DNA of 64,000 nt from Terriglobia bacterium. Its GTDB lineage: Bacteria > Acidobacteriota > Terriglobia > Terriglobales > Acidobacteriaceae. The stretch is from NCBI GenBank assembly GCA_020072585.1, contig JAIQGL010000013.1, positions 62,001 to 126,000 of the forward strand, written 5' to 3'. The notes beneath the pieces were generated by a model. That model was not told the DNA's origin. It saw only the letters and a program-made list of their open reading frames with translations, and did not search any database. Shown piece by piece: positions 43,443 to 51,188 of the stretch. The translations under genes and the position numbers were made by a program. Numbering within the stretch: the first letter of the stretch is position 1; each line of letters starts with the position of its first letter.

Positions 43443-44110
43443 TGAAGTTTAGCGTGGTGATACCTTCCGGCAATCCGGCAAATCTGATTGCCTGCGTGCG
43501 CTCACTGCTGGCGGCGGAACCGGAATTGTCGCCGCAGGAAATCATCGTAATCGAGGATGGAGCACGCGCAGATGCAGAAGCCCGCTTGCCCGAGGTGCAA
43601 TGGATCACCGGGATTACGCCGTTTATCTTTTCACGCAACTCTAATCTGGGCATCACCATGGCGGGACGTGACGTAGTGCTGATGAATGACGACGCTAATC
43701 TCATCACTCCCCGCGGATTTTCGCTGCTGGCGGAGGAAACTCTGCGACGGCCCGAAACCGGTGTTTGCTCCGCGGGGGTTCGAGGCGCCGTGGGCAATCC
43801 AAAGCAGATCGCCACGGCCCGGCCCAGTTTCCGCTACGAATCGAGAACGATTGCGTTTGTCTGTGTTTTTATTCCCTGGAGCACCTATGTCAGCGTGGGG
43901 CCTTTGGATGAACGTTTCACAGGCTATGGCTTTGAAGACAACGACTATTGCACACGCGCTCTCGATGCCGGCCTAAAAATTGGTATCTGGGATGGTTGCG
44001 TGGTTGAGCACGCTGAGCATCCTTCTGTATTTCGCACACGCCCCAACATTACGGCGCTTTTTGAACAGAATCGGCAGCTCTACCGGTCTAAATGGGGGAG
44101 GGATGCATGA
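43442..44110 (+). CDS. GT2 family glycosyltransferase
   Basis: 222 residues from GTG 43442 overlapping the previous stop. GT-A fold family 2 with SVVIPSGNPANLIACVRSLLAAE, EIIVIEDGARADAE, the VVLMNDDANLITPRGF metal-binding region and GFEDNDYCTRALDAGLKIGIWDGCVVEHAEH, typical of rhamnosyltransferase-like enzymes. It acts on nucleotide-sugar donors at the cytoplasmic face of the membrane or on soluble protein. It is co-translated with its neighbours (ATGA overlap with the next). Confidence 0.87.
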   Translation: MKFSVVIPSGNPANLIACVRSLLAAEPELSPQEIIVIEDGARADAEARLPEVQWITGITPFIFSRNSNLGITMAGRDVVLMNDDANLITPRGFSLLAEETLRRPETGVCSAGVRGAVGNPKQIATARPSFRYESRTIAFVCVFIPWSTYVSVGPLDERFTGYGFEDNDYCTRALDAGLKIGIWDGCVVEHAEHPSVFRTRPNITALFEQNRQLYRSKWGRDA

Positions 44111-46491
44111 TCGAGTCTCGCTGTGTGGACTTATTCTATCCGACTTCAAATCGCCTTGAATTTACGCGTGAGACGTTGAGTGCGTTGCTTGCGAATACTG
44201 ACTGGGAATTCGTGCGTGAATTTGTTGTCAATGACAATAATTCGGTGGACGGGACAAAAGAATGGGTCCGACAGGCAATCAAGGATTGTCCTGTTCCGAT
44301 AAGGTGGATTGAAGCGGATTACACCTCACCCGTGGCCGCCATGCTGAACTTTATCCGGTCAGCACATGCGCCCATACTCGCCAAAGTTGATAATGATGCC
44401 ATGATGCCGCCGGGGTGGCTTCGCCAGAGTCTTGAGGTAATGGATCGTCATCCCGAGTTACAGCTTCTTGGCACGGAGGCAATGTACGCACACTCGGACG
44501 ATCCACATACTGTTCGGTCATACACTCGGGCGGAATTTATTTCAGGATTGGGTCTTTACCGCCGGCAAGCATTTGCCCGAAGCCAACCTACTACGATAGG
44601 GAAGTATTTTGGTCTTGAGGAATGGCAGATGGCCCAGCCCAGGTTGGTGCGGGGTTGGATCACGCCAGCTCTGAGCGTATTTTTACTTGATCGTCTGCCA
44701 TTCGAGCCATGGCTCACATATTCGAAGAACTACATGGCTCGCGGATGGCAGCGTGACAGCTACAAATACGAGCCGGCCTCCACGCTCTGGAAGTGGCGTT
44801 GGCCCGGCGATAGCAAGGTCCTTCAGGGACACGAAAATGGACACCACAGCGAAACGCCATCCGGAGACTCGCGGTTTCTGGGCGTAATGCGAATTAAGAA
44901 TGAATCGGCCTTCATTCATGAAGTTTTGTCGCGTGCACTGCGGCTTTGTCGTCACGTTCTGGTATTTGATGATCATTCCACGGATAACACTGTCGCTATC
45001 TGTGAGTCATTCGGTGGTGCGGTGACCATCTTCCGATCGCCGTTCCAGGGCCTGGATGAAGCGCGCGACAAGAACTTTATCCTCGAAAAAATCTCCTCTC
45101 TGAACCCTGAGTTTGTTTTTTGGATCGATGGTGACGAGGTTCTGGAATACGATGGACCTGAGCAGATTCGAGCAGCTGTTGAGGCAGCACCTGGCGCCGC
45201 TGCGTGGTACCTGCGAATCGTCTATTTGTGGGACCATCCGGAGCAGGTGCGTGTTGACGGATTGTTTGGAAACTTCCGGCGTCTTTCATTGTTCCGCTTC
45301 CGCGGACAACCTGTGGCCCATCTCAAGTTTCGTGTTACCGGCTTTGGCGGGAATTTTCATTGCGGCAATGTGCCAGCAGGTCTAAGGGGTGAACACCGCG
45401 ACCTAACCGTGCGCCTCAAGCACTATGGCTGCATGACACGGGAGCAGCGCCTGGCGAAACATGCTTTTTATACAAGCAGGGACCCAGGCAATCAACTTGA
45501 AGACAATTACCGGCATTTGCTTGGCATCCCTGGTGCGCGTCACGCTCCGGGGCCCGTCAAACTGATGCCTTGGGTGGAGTCTATGCCAAAAAAGAAAACA
45601 GTTGTTACGAGCAGGAAAGCCGCTGCTGCAAGTCCGGCGATGGGAGTGAAGGCGCTGTCTGAGCCTGTCGCATCCGCATGGCTGCAGTTATTGAAAAAAA
45701 CGCTGGTCCGTTACCCGCTTGATGAGGCGGAACTCGATTCTGGCAGTAAACTGGCGGAAGTGGAACCAGCGTTGAGAAGTGAGATTGAGCGCTGGATCGA
45801 TCTGAATCAGCGCCACCAGCTTCAGGAAGCTGGTCCTGATCCAGCGGTTCGGCTGGTCGGTAAGGACTGGCCTGCAACTGCTGAGACCATGATGGGCCTT
45901 ATTCGCATGGACCATTTGCTGAACTGCTCGCTTGACGTGCTGCGGCGCAAAATCCCTGGAGACATGGTTGAGATAGGCGTATGGCGAGGAGGTGGGGGCA
46001 TAATGATGCGAGCCGCGCTTCGGGCAATGGGGGATACCCGCCGCAAGGTATGGCTGGCGGATTCTTTTCAGGGGTATCCGCATCCTGATCCCGTACGGTA
46101 CCCGGCAGACAAGGGTGATCCTCACCACACGTTCCGGGAATTAGTAGTCTCACTGGATACAGCGAAACAGAATGTTGAACGCTATGGATTAAATGATAGC
46201 CAGATCTGTTACCTGCCCGGCTGGTATCGTGATACGTTGCCCAGTGTGCCCATTGAGCGCATCGCATTGCTGCATCTCGATTGTGACATGTACGAATCCA
46301 ATATGGTGGCGTTACGAAGCCTTTACCCCAGGGTGTCACCAGGAGGCTATATTATCGTCGACGATTACGGCGCGGTCGCCGGATGCAGGCGGGCCGTTGA
46401 CGACTTCCGCAAGGAGCAGGGAATCGATATCGAATTGCAACACGTGGATTGGACCGCGGTTTGCTGGCAGGTTCCTCAGTCAAAAGGCTGA
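44107..46491 (+). CDS. Trifunctional protein: two GT2 domains plus TylF/MycF-type O-methyltransferase
   Basis: 794 residues from ATG 44107 (GGGAGG site; the GTG/ATG alternatives further up lie inside the previous gene). Domain 1 (1-230): GT2, CVDLFYPTSNRLEFTRETLSALLANTDWEFVREFVVNDNNSVDGT. Domain 2 (about 255-450): glycosyltransferase-like, FLGVMRIKNESAFIHEVLSRALRLCRHVLVFDDHSTDNT with WIDGDEVLEYDG. Domain 3 (about 580-794): macrocin-O-methyltransferase family, DMVEIGVWRGGGGIMMRAALRAMG...WLADSFQGYP and LLHLDCDMYESNMVALRSLYPRVSPGGYIIVDDYG. A basic linker (KKKTVVTSRKAAAASP) separates 2 and 3. It is the last gene of the eCIS operon. Confidence 0.86.
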   Translation: MIESRCVDLFYPTSNRLEFTRETLSALLANTDWEFVREFVVNDNNSVDGTKEWVRQAIKDCPVPIRWIEADYTSPVAAMLNFIRSAHAPILAKVDNDAMMPPGWLRQSLEVMDRHPELQLLGTEAMYAHSDDPHTVRSYTRAEFISGLGLYRRQAFARSQPTTIGKYFGLEEWQMAQPRLVRGWITPALSVFLLDRLPFEPWLTYSKNYMARGWQRDSYKYEPASTLWKWRWPGDSKVLQGHENGHHSETPSGDSRFLGVMRIKNESAFIHEVLSRALRLCRHVLVFDDHSTDNTVAICESFGGAVTIFRSPFQGLDEARDKNFILEKISSLNPEFVFWIDGDEVLEYDGPEQIRAAVEAAPGAAAWYLRIVYLWDHPEQVRVDGLFGNFRRLSLFRFRGQPVAHLKFRVTGFGGNFHCGNVPAGLRGEHRDLTVRLKHYGCMTREQRLAKHAFYTSRDPGNQLEDNYRHLLGIPGARHAPGPVKLMPWVESMPKKKTVVTSRKAAAASPAMGVKALSEPVASAWLQLLKKTLVRYPLDEAELDSGSKLAEVEPALRSEIERWIDLNQRHQLQEAGPDPAVRLVGKDWPATAETMMGLIRMDHLLNCSLDVLRRKIPGDMVEIGVWRGGGGIMMRAALRAMGDTRRKVWLADSFQGYPHPDPVRYPADKGDPHHTFRELVVSLDTAKQNVERYGLNDSQICYLPGWYRDTLPSVPIERIALLHLDCDMYESNMVALRSLYPRVSPGGYIIVDDYGAVAGCRRAVDDFRKEQGIDIELQHVDWTAVCWQVPQSKG

Positions 46492-46577
46492 CAGGCTGCG
46501 CGAGAAATGTGCCGGAACGCAGATTGAATCGGCGAATCTGGCGAAGCAAAATATCTCGGTAAGTCGAGCTCGTGCCT

Positions 46578-47465
46578 TTAGCGCGTGAGTGCCTGTTGCA
46601 GGAAAGTGGCTACATTTTCTGTGAGTGTCCGGGGCGGCGCCATAATGGATGTCGCCAGCGCCTGGTTTCTCACCAGCCGATGACCCTTTACTCGCAAAAG
46701 TTGAAATCCCTGAACCGGCTGCTTGAGAGCGTATTCAGGCAGAATGGAATAGCCGAAGCCGGATTCCACGAGCCCCTTAATGGCCTCCGTGTCTGATGCT
46801 TCCATGATTACGCGCCGTTTTAATCCCAGGCTATCAAGAAAACGATCGATGATAGTTCGCATGTTGCTGTGCTTAGGATAAAGAAGGAATGGCGCTCCAT
46901 CCAATTCGCGCGGATCGATTGTGCCAATGTGATGGCCGCGCACACGGTGCGGCGATGGCCGAACGACCAGAAGCTCTTCATCGAAAAGAGGAACAATTCT
47001 CAAATGCTCATTTCCGACAGGAAGAGAAATGAGCCCCAGGTCAAATTGCCGGTCAACCAATCCTGCCACAATCTCTTCCGTGGCGAGCACCGTCACATGC
47101 AGGTCCAATCGCGGATAGCGTTTGCGCAATGCCTTGAATGGTCGGCCCAGACGATAGATTAAAGTAGTGGCGCCTGTGGCGAAATGAAAGGGCCGCCCGT
47201 CAGAAGCAGCATCGTTTGAAAACTCCTGCTTGACCTGCTTTAAACGCATGCTCACGGCCCTGGCATGTTCCGCCAGACGGCGTGCGGCCGGTGTGGGCGT
47301 CAGCTTTCTACCTGTTCGCACAAACAGTTCCACGCCCAATTCAGAAGCAAGTGCCTGCAATTGCAGGCTGACCGCCGCCGTGGAAAGGTGTAAACTCTCC
47401 GCCGCGCGGGTCATGGTGGGGGATTCAAGAACAGCCAGCAGAGATTCAAGGTGGCGTAGCTCCAT
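46578..47465 (-). CDS. LysR-type transcriptional regulator
   Basis: 295 residues from ATG 47465; the longer frame from 47546 adds a non-conserved N-terminus. Residues 1-60 form the winged helix (MELRHLESLLAVLESPTMTRAAESLHLSTAAVSLQLQALASELGVELFVRTGRKLTPT), and the rest is the periplasmic-binding-like effector domain (HFATGATTLIYRLGRPFKALRKRYPRLDLHVTV...). The gene runs opposite to the eCIS operon, with which it converges, and is divergent from a TonB receptor remnant. Its own binding site is probably the inverted repeat at 47528. CysB/CbbR-type LysR proteins of this sort control an adjacent divergent gene, here destroyed. Confidence 0.92.
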   Translation of the reverse strand: MELRHLESLLAVLESPTMTRAAESLHLSTAAVSLQLQALASELGVELFVRTGRKLTPTPAARRLAEHARAVSMRLKQVKQEFSNDAASDGRPFHFATGATTLIYRLGRPFKALRKRYPRLDLHVTVLATEEIVAGLVDRQFDLGLISLPVGNEHLRIVPLFDEELLVVRPSPHRVRGHHIGTIDPRELDGAPFLLYPKHSNMRTIIDRFLDSLGLKRRVIMEASDTEAIKGLVESGFGYSILPEYALKQPVQGFQLLRVKGHRLVRNQALATSIMAPPRTLTENVATFLQQALTR

Positions 47466-47527
47466 ATTCAACCTCTTAACGGCAAATCTAAAAGGTATGC
47501 AAAAAAACAAATCAACTACAGACAAAT

Positions 47528-47544
47528 GTTTAACACAATTAAAC
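47528..47544. promoter_or_regulatory. Inverted repeat GTTTAA-N5-TTAAAC, candidate LysR box
   Basis: A perfect 6-bp dyad with 5-base spacer, containing a T-N11-A pair as LysR-family sites do, 63 bases upstream of the lysR start in the lysR/TonB divergent region. It would suit autoregulation of lysR and control of the divergent gene. The 295-base region also holds a possible weak hairpin CCACC...GGTGG followed by TTTTC around 47645-47670; nothing else was recognised in it. Confidence 0.45.
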
Positions 47545-47760
47545 ATAAACTTAAAATCTTTAAAATGGACGAAACATTACTGCTGGGCGTAACTTCCGGG
47601 ACGGCCATGACTCGCAAGAGGTTATCTCGTTCGCGCCGGGGGAGCCACCTTACTCCCAGGGGTGGTTTTCTGTTGAATAAAAGATGCCGCGGATGTGCAT
47701 GCCTCCAAAAGTGGAAATCTATTCCCGCCAGCGAGCCAGGCTCTCAACGAGGAGGGAGTC

Positions 47761-48196
47761 ATGCGAGTTAGGCAGCTTCTTGCACTTCTGATGGTAGTCA
47801 CACTGGTTACGTTCCTCACGCCACATCTCATCTCACAGGCTGTAAACTTCGCTCAAATGCATGGCTCGGTCAATGACCCCACCGGCGCCGCTATCGTGGG
47901 CGCGACGATCAAGGCTACACAGACCGACACAGGACTGGTGCGAACAACACTCACCACGTCACAGGGAACATTTACCTTGCCAAGTTTGCCTGTAGGCCCT
48001 TACAAGCTGGAAATCACCGCGCCGGGGTTCCAGAACTATATTCAAACCGGCATTACGCTAAGGGTTAGCCAGGACCCGAAGATTGATGTCCATCTGCAAC
48101 TGGGGACCGTTTCCGTGGTGGAAGAGGTTCGTGGTGATGCAGTGATGGTCAATACCAATGAGACCTCGGTTTCGCAAGTAGTAGATCAGCAACGGA
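47761..48196 (+). pseudogene. 5' remnant of an Oar-like TonB-dependent receptor gene
   Basis: The reading frame opens with a strong AGGAGGGAG site, a signal peptide (LLALLMVVTLVTFLTPHLISQA) and a carboxypeptidase-regulatory domain (MHGSVNDPTGAAIVGATIKATQTDTG...GTFTLPSLPVGPYKLEITAPGFQ), then LGTVSVVEEVRG...SVSQVVDQQR. This is the standard beginning of the roughly 1000-residue outer-membrane receptors abundant in Acidobacteriota. It stops matching after QQR, where the family reads into the plug domain. The frame then runs on to 48294 through unrelated sequence. All plug and barrel parts are missing, so the gene is broken. Confidence 0.8.
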
Positions 48197-48332
48197 CATC
48201 GGGGCGGATACATTTGCGGCCCGCGCGGGAGACAGCTTTGTTGTGTGCGGGGGCGTTGAGCATCAGGCTGAAGCGCTGGAGGAATCTGTGGTGATAGACG
48301 TGTTTACGCCTTGCCGGGAAGACTATCTGTAG
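48197..48332 (+). pseudogene. 3' remnant of a cupin-domain gene
   Basis: Read in the frame starting at 48204, the sequence gives ADTFAARAGDSFVVCGGVEH then QAEALEESVVIDVFTPCREDYL and a stop at 48330-48332. The GD-FVVPGGVEH-A-ALEDS-V-DVF-P-REDYL pattern is the C-terminal half of small cupin proteins. There is no start or N-terminal half. It abuts the broken receptor gene directly, so the two are probably joined by a deletion that removed the receptor's 3' end and the cupin's 5' end. Confidence 0.7.
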
Positions 48333-48454
48333 AATCGTGACATAAACCCGGATATTCGCCGGTAAAACTGCCGAGCCGCGCTCCAGAATCAGTGCACCCC
48401 AATTGCGTCCGCTCTTGTGATCGCATCTGAGCCACGGCGGTATATCATTTGGGC

Positions 48455-49684
48455 ATGACAGAATTCCCAATAGACGCGGTTCGCGCTGCATTCCCCGCTT
48501 TAGAAGGCGAATTTGTATTTTTTGATAATGCGGCAGGCGCGCAGTCACCCAAGACCGTTCTGAATGCCGTGGCCAATCATCTTTTGCACCGAAATGTTCA
48601 GAGAGGCGGACGATACAAACAATCTCAGGAAGTAGACCAGGCAATAGCACGAGCTCGTGCAAGTGTCGCTCTCCTCGTTAACGCCCGCCACCCCGACGAG
48701 ATTTCGTTTGGGATGAATGCCACTTCTTTCATGCGGCTGATCAGCATAGCCATTGGACAATCGCTGAGTGATCGCCGTGAAATCATTGTGACCGATCTTG
48801 ATCACGAAGCCAATATTGCCGTCTGGCTGGCACTGGAGCGTGAAGGCGCAAAGATAGTATGGTGGCATTTTAGAGATGATGGCCGGCTGCATCCGGAAGA
48901 CCTGGATCCACTGCTCTCAGTGCGGACCCGGATCGTGGCCTGCACTTTGGCCTCGAACGCAATCGGATCGACTCTCAATATTGCCGAGGTCTCACGGCGG
49001 GCCCATGCCGCTGGCGCGGAGGTGTTTGTTGATGCCGTGCACTATGGTCCGCACGGCCCCATCGACGTGCAGGCATTTGACTGCGACTACCTGGTTTGCT
49101 CCGGCTATAAGATATTCTCGCCCCATATGGGATTTCTTTGGGGCCGCCTGGAAACGCTTAATGCCTTGCCTACCTTCCGTGAAGACTTTGTGCCTGACAC
49201 GACCCCGGCGAAGCTGGAAATCGGCACATATATTTATGAAAATGTCGCAGGCATGGATGCCGCCGTGTGCTATCTGGAAGCTCTGGGACGGCGAATCAAC
49301 CCGGCCGTAGCCTCTCGTCGTGCCGCATTAGTGGCGTGTGCAGAAGCAATTCAAAGTTATGAGGCGCAACTTTCTCGCGCCATGCTTGATGCATTGGCGC
49401 AGGTGAACGCGACCGTGTACGGCATTATCGAAAGGGATCAGATCTCGCACCGGACGCCGACATTGTGCTTTAATCTTCCTGGGATTTCGCCTGCAACCGT
49501 TACGGAGATGCTTGCCAAACAGAATATCGGCGTGCGCGACGGCCACATGTATTCGCCGCGCTTGATGAAACGACTTGGGCTCGCCAAAGAGAGCGGCGCA
49601 GTCAGGGCGTCTCTGGTGCACTACAACACGATAGAAGAGGTGCACCGCTTTGGAAGCGCTTTGGCCGAAATCGCCGGTGCCTGA
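48455..49684 (+). CDS. Cysteine-desulfurase-like class V aminotransferase (PLP enzyme)
   Basis: 409 residues from ATG 48455 (TTG 48449 would add two residues). Fold-type I PLP enzyme of the cysteine desulfurase-like family: FVFFDNAAGAQSPKTVLNAV at the N-terminus, VTDLDHEANIAVWLAL (the H-x-N motif), VFVDAVHYGPHGPIDVQAFDCDYLVCSGYKIFSPHMGFLWG with the Schiff-base Lys in GYK. It ends with a small domain (GISPATVTEMLAKQNIGVRDGHMYSPR). It resembles the standalone SufS-like group with unknown substrates rather than IscS. The catalytic Cys loop is not obvious, so activity on cysteine is uncertain; related enzymes include isopenicillin epimerase-like proteins. Confidence 0.85.
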   Translation: MTEFPIDAVRAAFPALEGEFVFFDNAAGAQSPKTVLNAVANHLLHRNVQRGGRYKQSQEVDQAIARARASVALLVNARHPDEISFGMNATSFMRLISIAIGQSLSDRREIIVTDLDHEANIAVWLALEREGAKIVWWHFRDDGRLHPEDLDPLLSVRTRIVACTLASNAIGSTLNIAEVSRRAHAAGAEVFVDAVHYGPHGPIDVQAFDCDYLVCSGYKIFSPHMGFLWGRLETLNALPTFREDFVPDTTPAKLEIGTYIYENVAGMDAAVCYLEALGRRINPAVASRRAALVACAEAIQSYEAQLSRAMLDALAQVNATVYGIIERDQISHRTPTLCFNLPGISPATVTEMLAKQNIGVRDGHMYSPRLMKRLGLAKESGAVRASLVHYNTIEEVHRFGSALAEIAGA

Positions 49685-49699
49685 ACAACAAAGGAACTC

Positions 49700-49774
49700 A
49701 TGCTGACTGACAAGCAAGTCATGGACATTTGGTTCTCCCCCATCTCACTGCCCGTGTTGGCAAGACATGGGTGA
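49700..49774 (+). CDS. Possible 24-codon leader peptide before the permease
   Basis: ATG 49700 has an AAGGA site and encodes MLTDKQVMDIWFSPISLPVL and four more residues; its stop TGA overlaps the permease start region (ATGGGTGA). Such an arrangement could couple translation of the permease to a leader. It lacks runs of one amino acid that would mark a classic attenuator, so it may be a chance frame. Confidence 0.3.
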   Translation: MLTDKQVMDIWFSPISLPVLARHG

Positions 49775-51188
49775 TCGTGAGCGTTCGGCGGTTGACGCAG
49801 TGCTAGGCGAACAACTTCCAGTGCCGGACATGGAAGGTCTCCATCGCCGCTTAAGTCAAAGGCAACTCACCATGATGGCCATTGGCGGCGCCATCGGTGT
49901 GGGATTGTTTTTAGGCAGCAGTGTAACCATTCGCCTCGCCGGGCCTGCCGTCATCCTTTCGTATCTTCTGGGCGCAGGTATTGCTCTCATCATGTCTTAT
50001 GTGCTCACGGAAATGGCAGTTGTCCATCCTGTTGCCGGGGCGTTTGGAATTTATGCGGAAGAGTACCTGAATCCCTGGGCAGGGTTTTCTGTTCGCGCCA
50101 CTTATGGGGTTGCGCAGATCATCGCCATTGGGGCTGAAGTCACTGCTGCCGGCATCTACATCTCTTATTGGCTACCCAATGTTCCGCAATGGATTTGGGT
50201 GGTATTGGTGTCAGCCGCGCTGGTGGCGCTGAATTCCATGCAGGTGAACCGCCTGGGCGAGTTTGAATACTGGTTTGCCATGATCAAGGTGGCGGCCATT
50301 GTCGCTTTCATCCTGGTAGGACTTGCTTTGATCTTTGGTGTTGGTCCCCGCCACGCGATCGGCCTGGCCAATTTAACGCAACACGGCGGGTTCCTGCCAG
50401 CAGGATGGAAAGGGGTATGGCTTTCGCTCACCATAACGGTTACCAGTTACATGGGAGTGGAAATTATCGCTGTTACGGCGGGCGAAGCGCAGAATCCGCA
50501 AGTTACTATTCCGCGCGCCATGCGGAACATTGTTTACCGACTGATTGGGTTTTATGTTCTGGCGATTACGATTATGGTTACGATGGTTCCCTGGAACCAG
50601 GCCAGCGGTTCGTCGCTTTCAGGCAGTCCTTTTGTGACTGCATTTGCTGCCGCGAACATACCCTTTGCCGCCGCGGTCATGAATTTCGTGGTGCTCACGG
50701 CCGCACTCTCGAGTGTGAACACAAACCTATATCTCGCAACGCGCATGCTTTTTTCTTTGGGGCGGGGAGGATATGCTCCTGCGTGGATGGGCAAGGTGAG
50801 TCGCAACGGGGTCCCGCATCTAGCGCTGCTGGCCTCAACCGCGGGAATTATTGCAGCCATTCTGCTGGCGATCTTTAATCCAAAGGATTCTTTCCTCATG
50901 CTTTATGGGGTCGCGGTTGCAGGAATGCTCTTTGTATGGCTGGTGATTCTCATCACGCACCTTCATTTTCGCAAGACGATCACCAGCGAGCAGTTATTGC
51001 GTTTGCCTATGCGCCTGCGCGCGCACCCATTCTTCACCGTGGTGGGAATTCTGTTGGTACTGGCGATCTCGGTAACAACTTTTTTTGTGGGTGAGTTGAA
51101 GTGGTCGGTGCCGGCGTTTTTGGTTTTCCTGGGACTAATCTCGATCTTGTACCTGCTAAGCAGGAGGCGCAAGGAGAGCACAAGATGA
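49767..51188 (+). CDS. Amino acid permease, APC superfamily (AAT family)
   Basis: 473 residues, 12 predicted hydrophobic segments. The start of the transport core reads LHRRLSQRQLTMMAIGGAIGVGLFLGSSVTIRLAGPAVILSYLLGAG, the classic AAT signature (GGxIGTGLFLG), followed by HPVAGAFGIYAEEYLNPWAGFSVRATYG (the second family block). Sodium or proton-driven uptake of an amino acid into the cytoplasm is expected; sequence does not settle which one. Its stop overlaps the oxidase gene's start (ATGA), so the two are an operon, perhaps for oxidising an imported amine or amino acid. Confidence 0.92.
   Translation: MGDRERSAVDAVLGEQLPVPDMEGLHRRLSQRQLTMMAIGGAIGVGLFLGSSVTIRLAGPAVILSYLLGAGIALIMSYVLTEMAVVHPVAGAFGIYAEEYLNPWAGFSVRATYGVAQIIAIGAEVTAAGIYISYWLPNVPQWIWVVLVSAALVALNSMQVNRLGEFEYWFAMIKVAAIVAFILVGLALIFGVGPRHAIGLANLTQHGGFLPAGWKGVWLSLTITVTSYMGVEIIAVTAGEAQNPQVTIPRAMRNIVYRLIGFYVLAITIMVTMVPWNQASGSSLSGSPFVTAFAAANIPFAAAVMNFVVLTAALSSVNTNLYLATRMLFSLGRGGYAPAWMGKVSRNGVPHLALLASTAGIIAAILLAIFNPKDSFLMLYGVAVAGMLFVWLVILITHLHFRKTITSEQLLRLPMRLRAHPFFTVVGILLVLAISVTTFFVGELKWSVPAFLVFLGLISILYLLSRRRKESTR

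Noticed and set aside
16655-46491. Type VI secretion system
   Set aside because: Tube, sheath and spike genes are present, but TssJ/L/M membrane-complex and ClpV genes are absent; DUF4157, DUF4255, LysM adaptor and the Pvc15-type ATPase point to eCIS.
5099-46491. Prophage
   Set aside because: No capsid, portal, terminase, integrase, lysis or replication genes, and no attachment-site repeats were seen; only tail-like parts.
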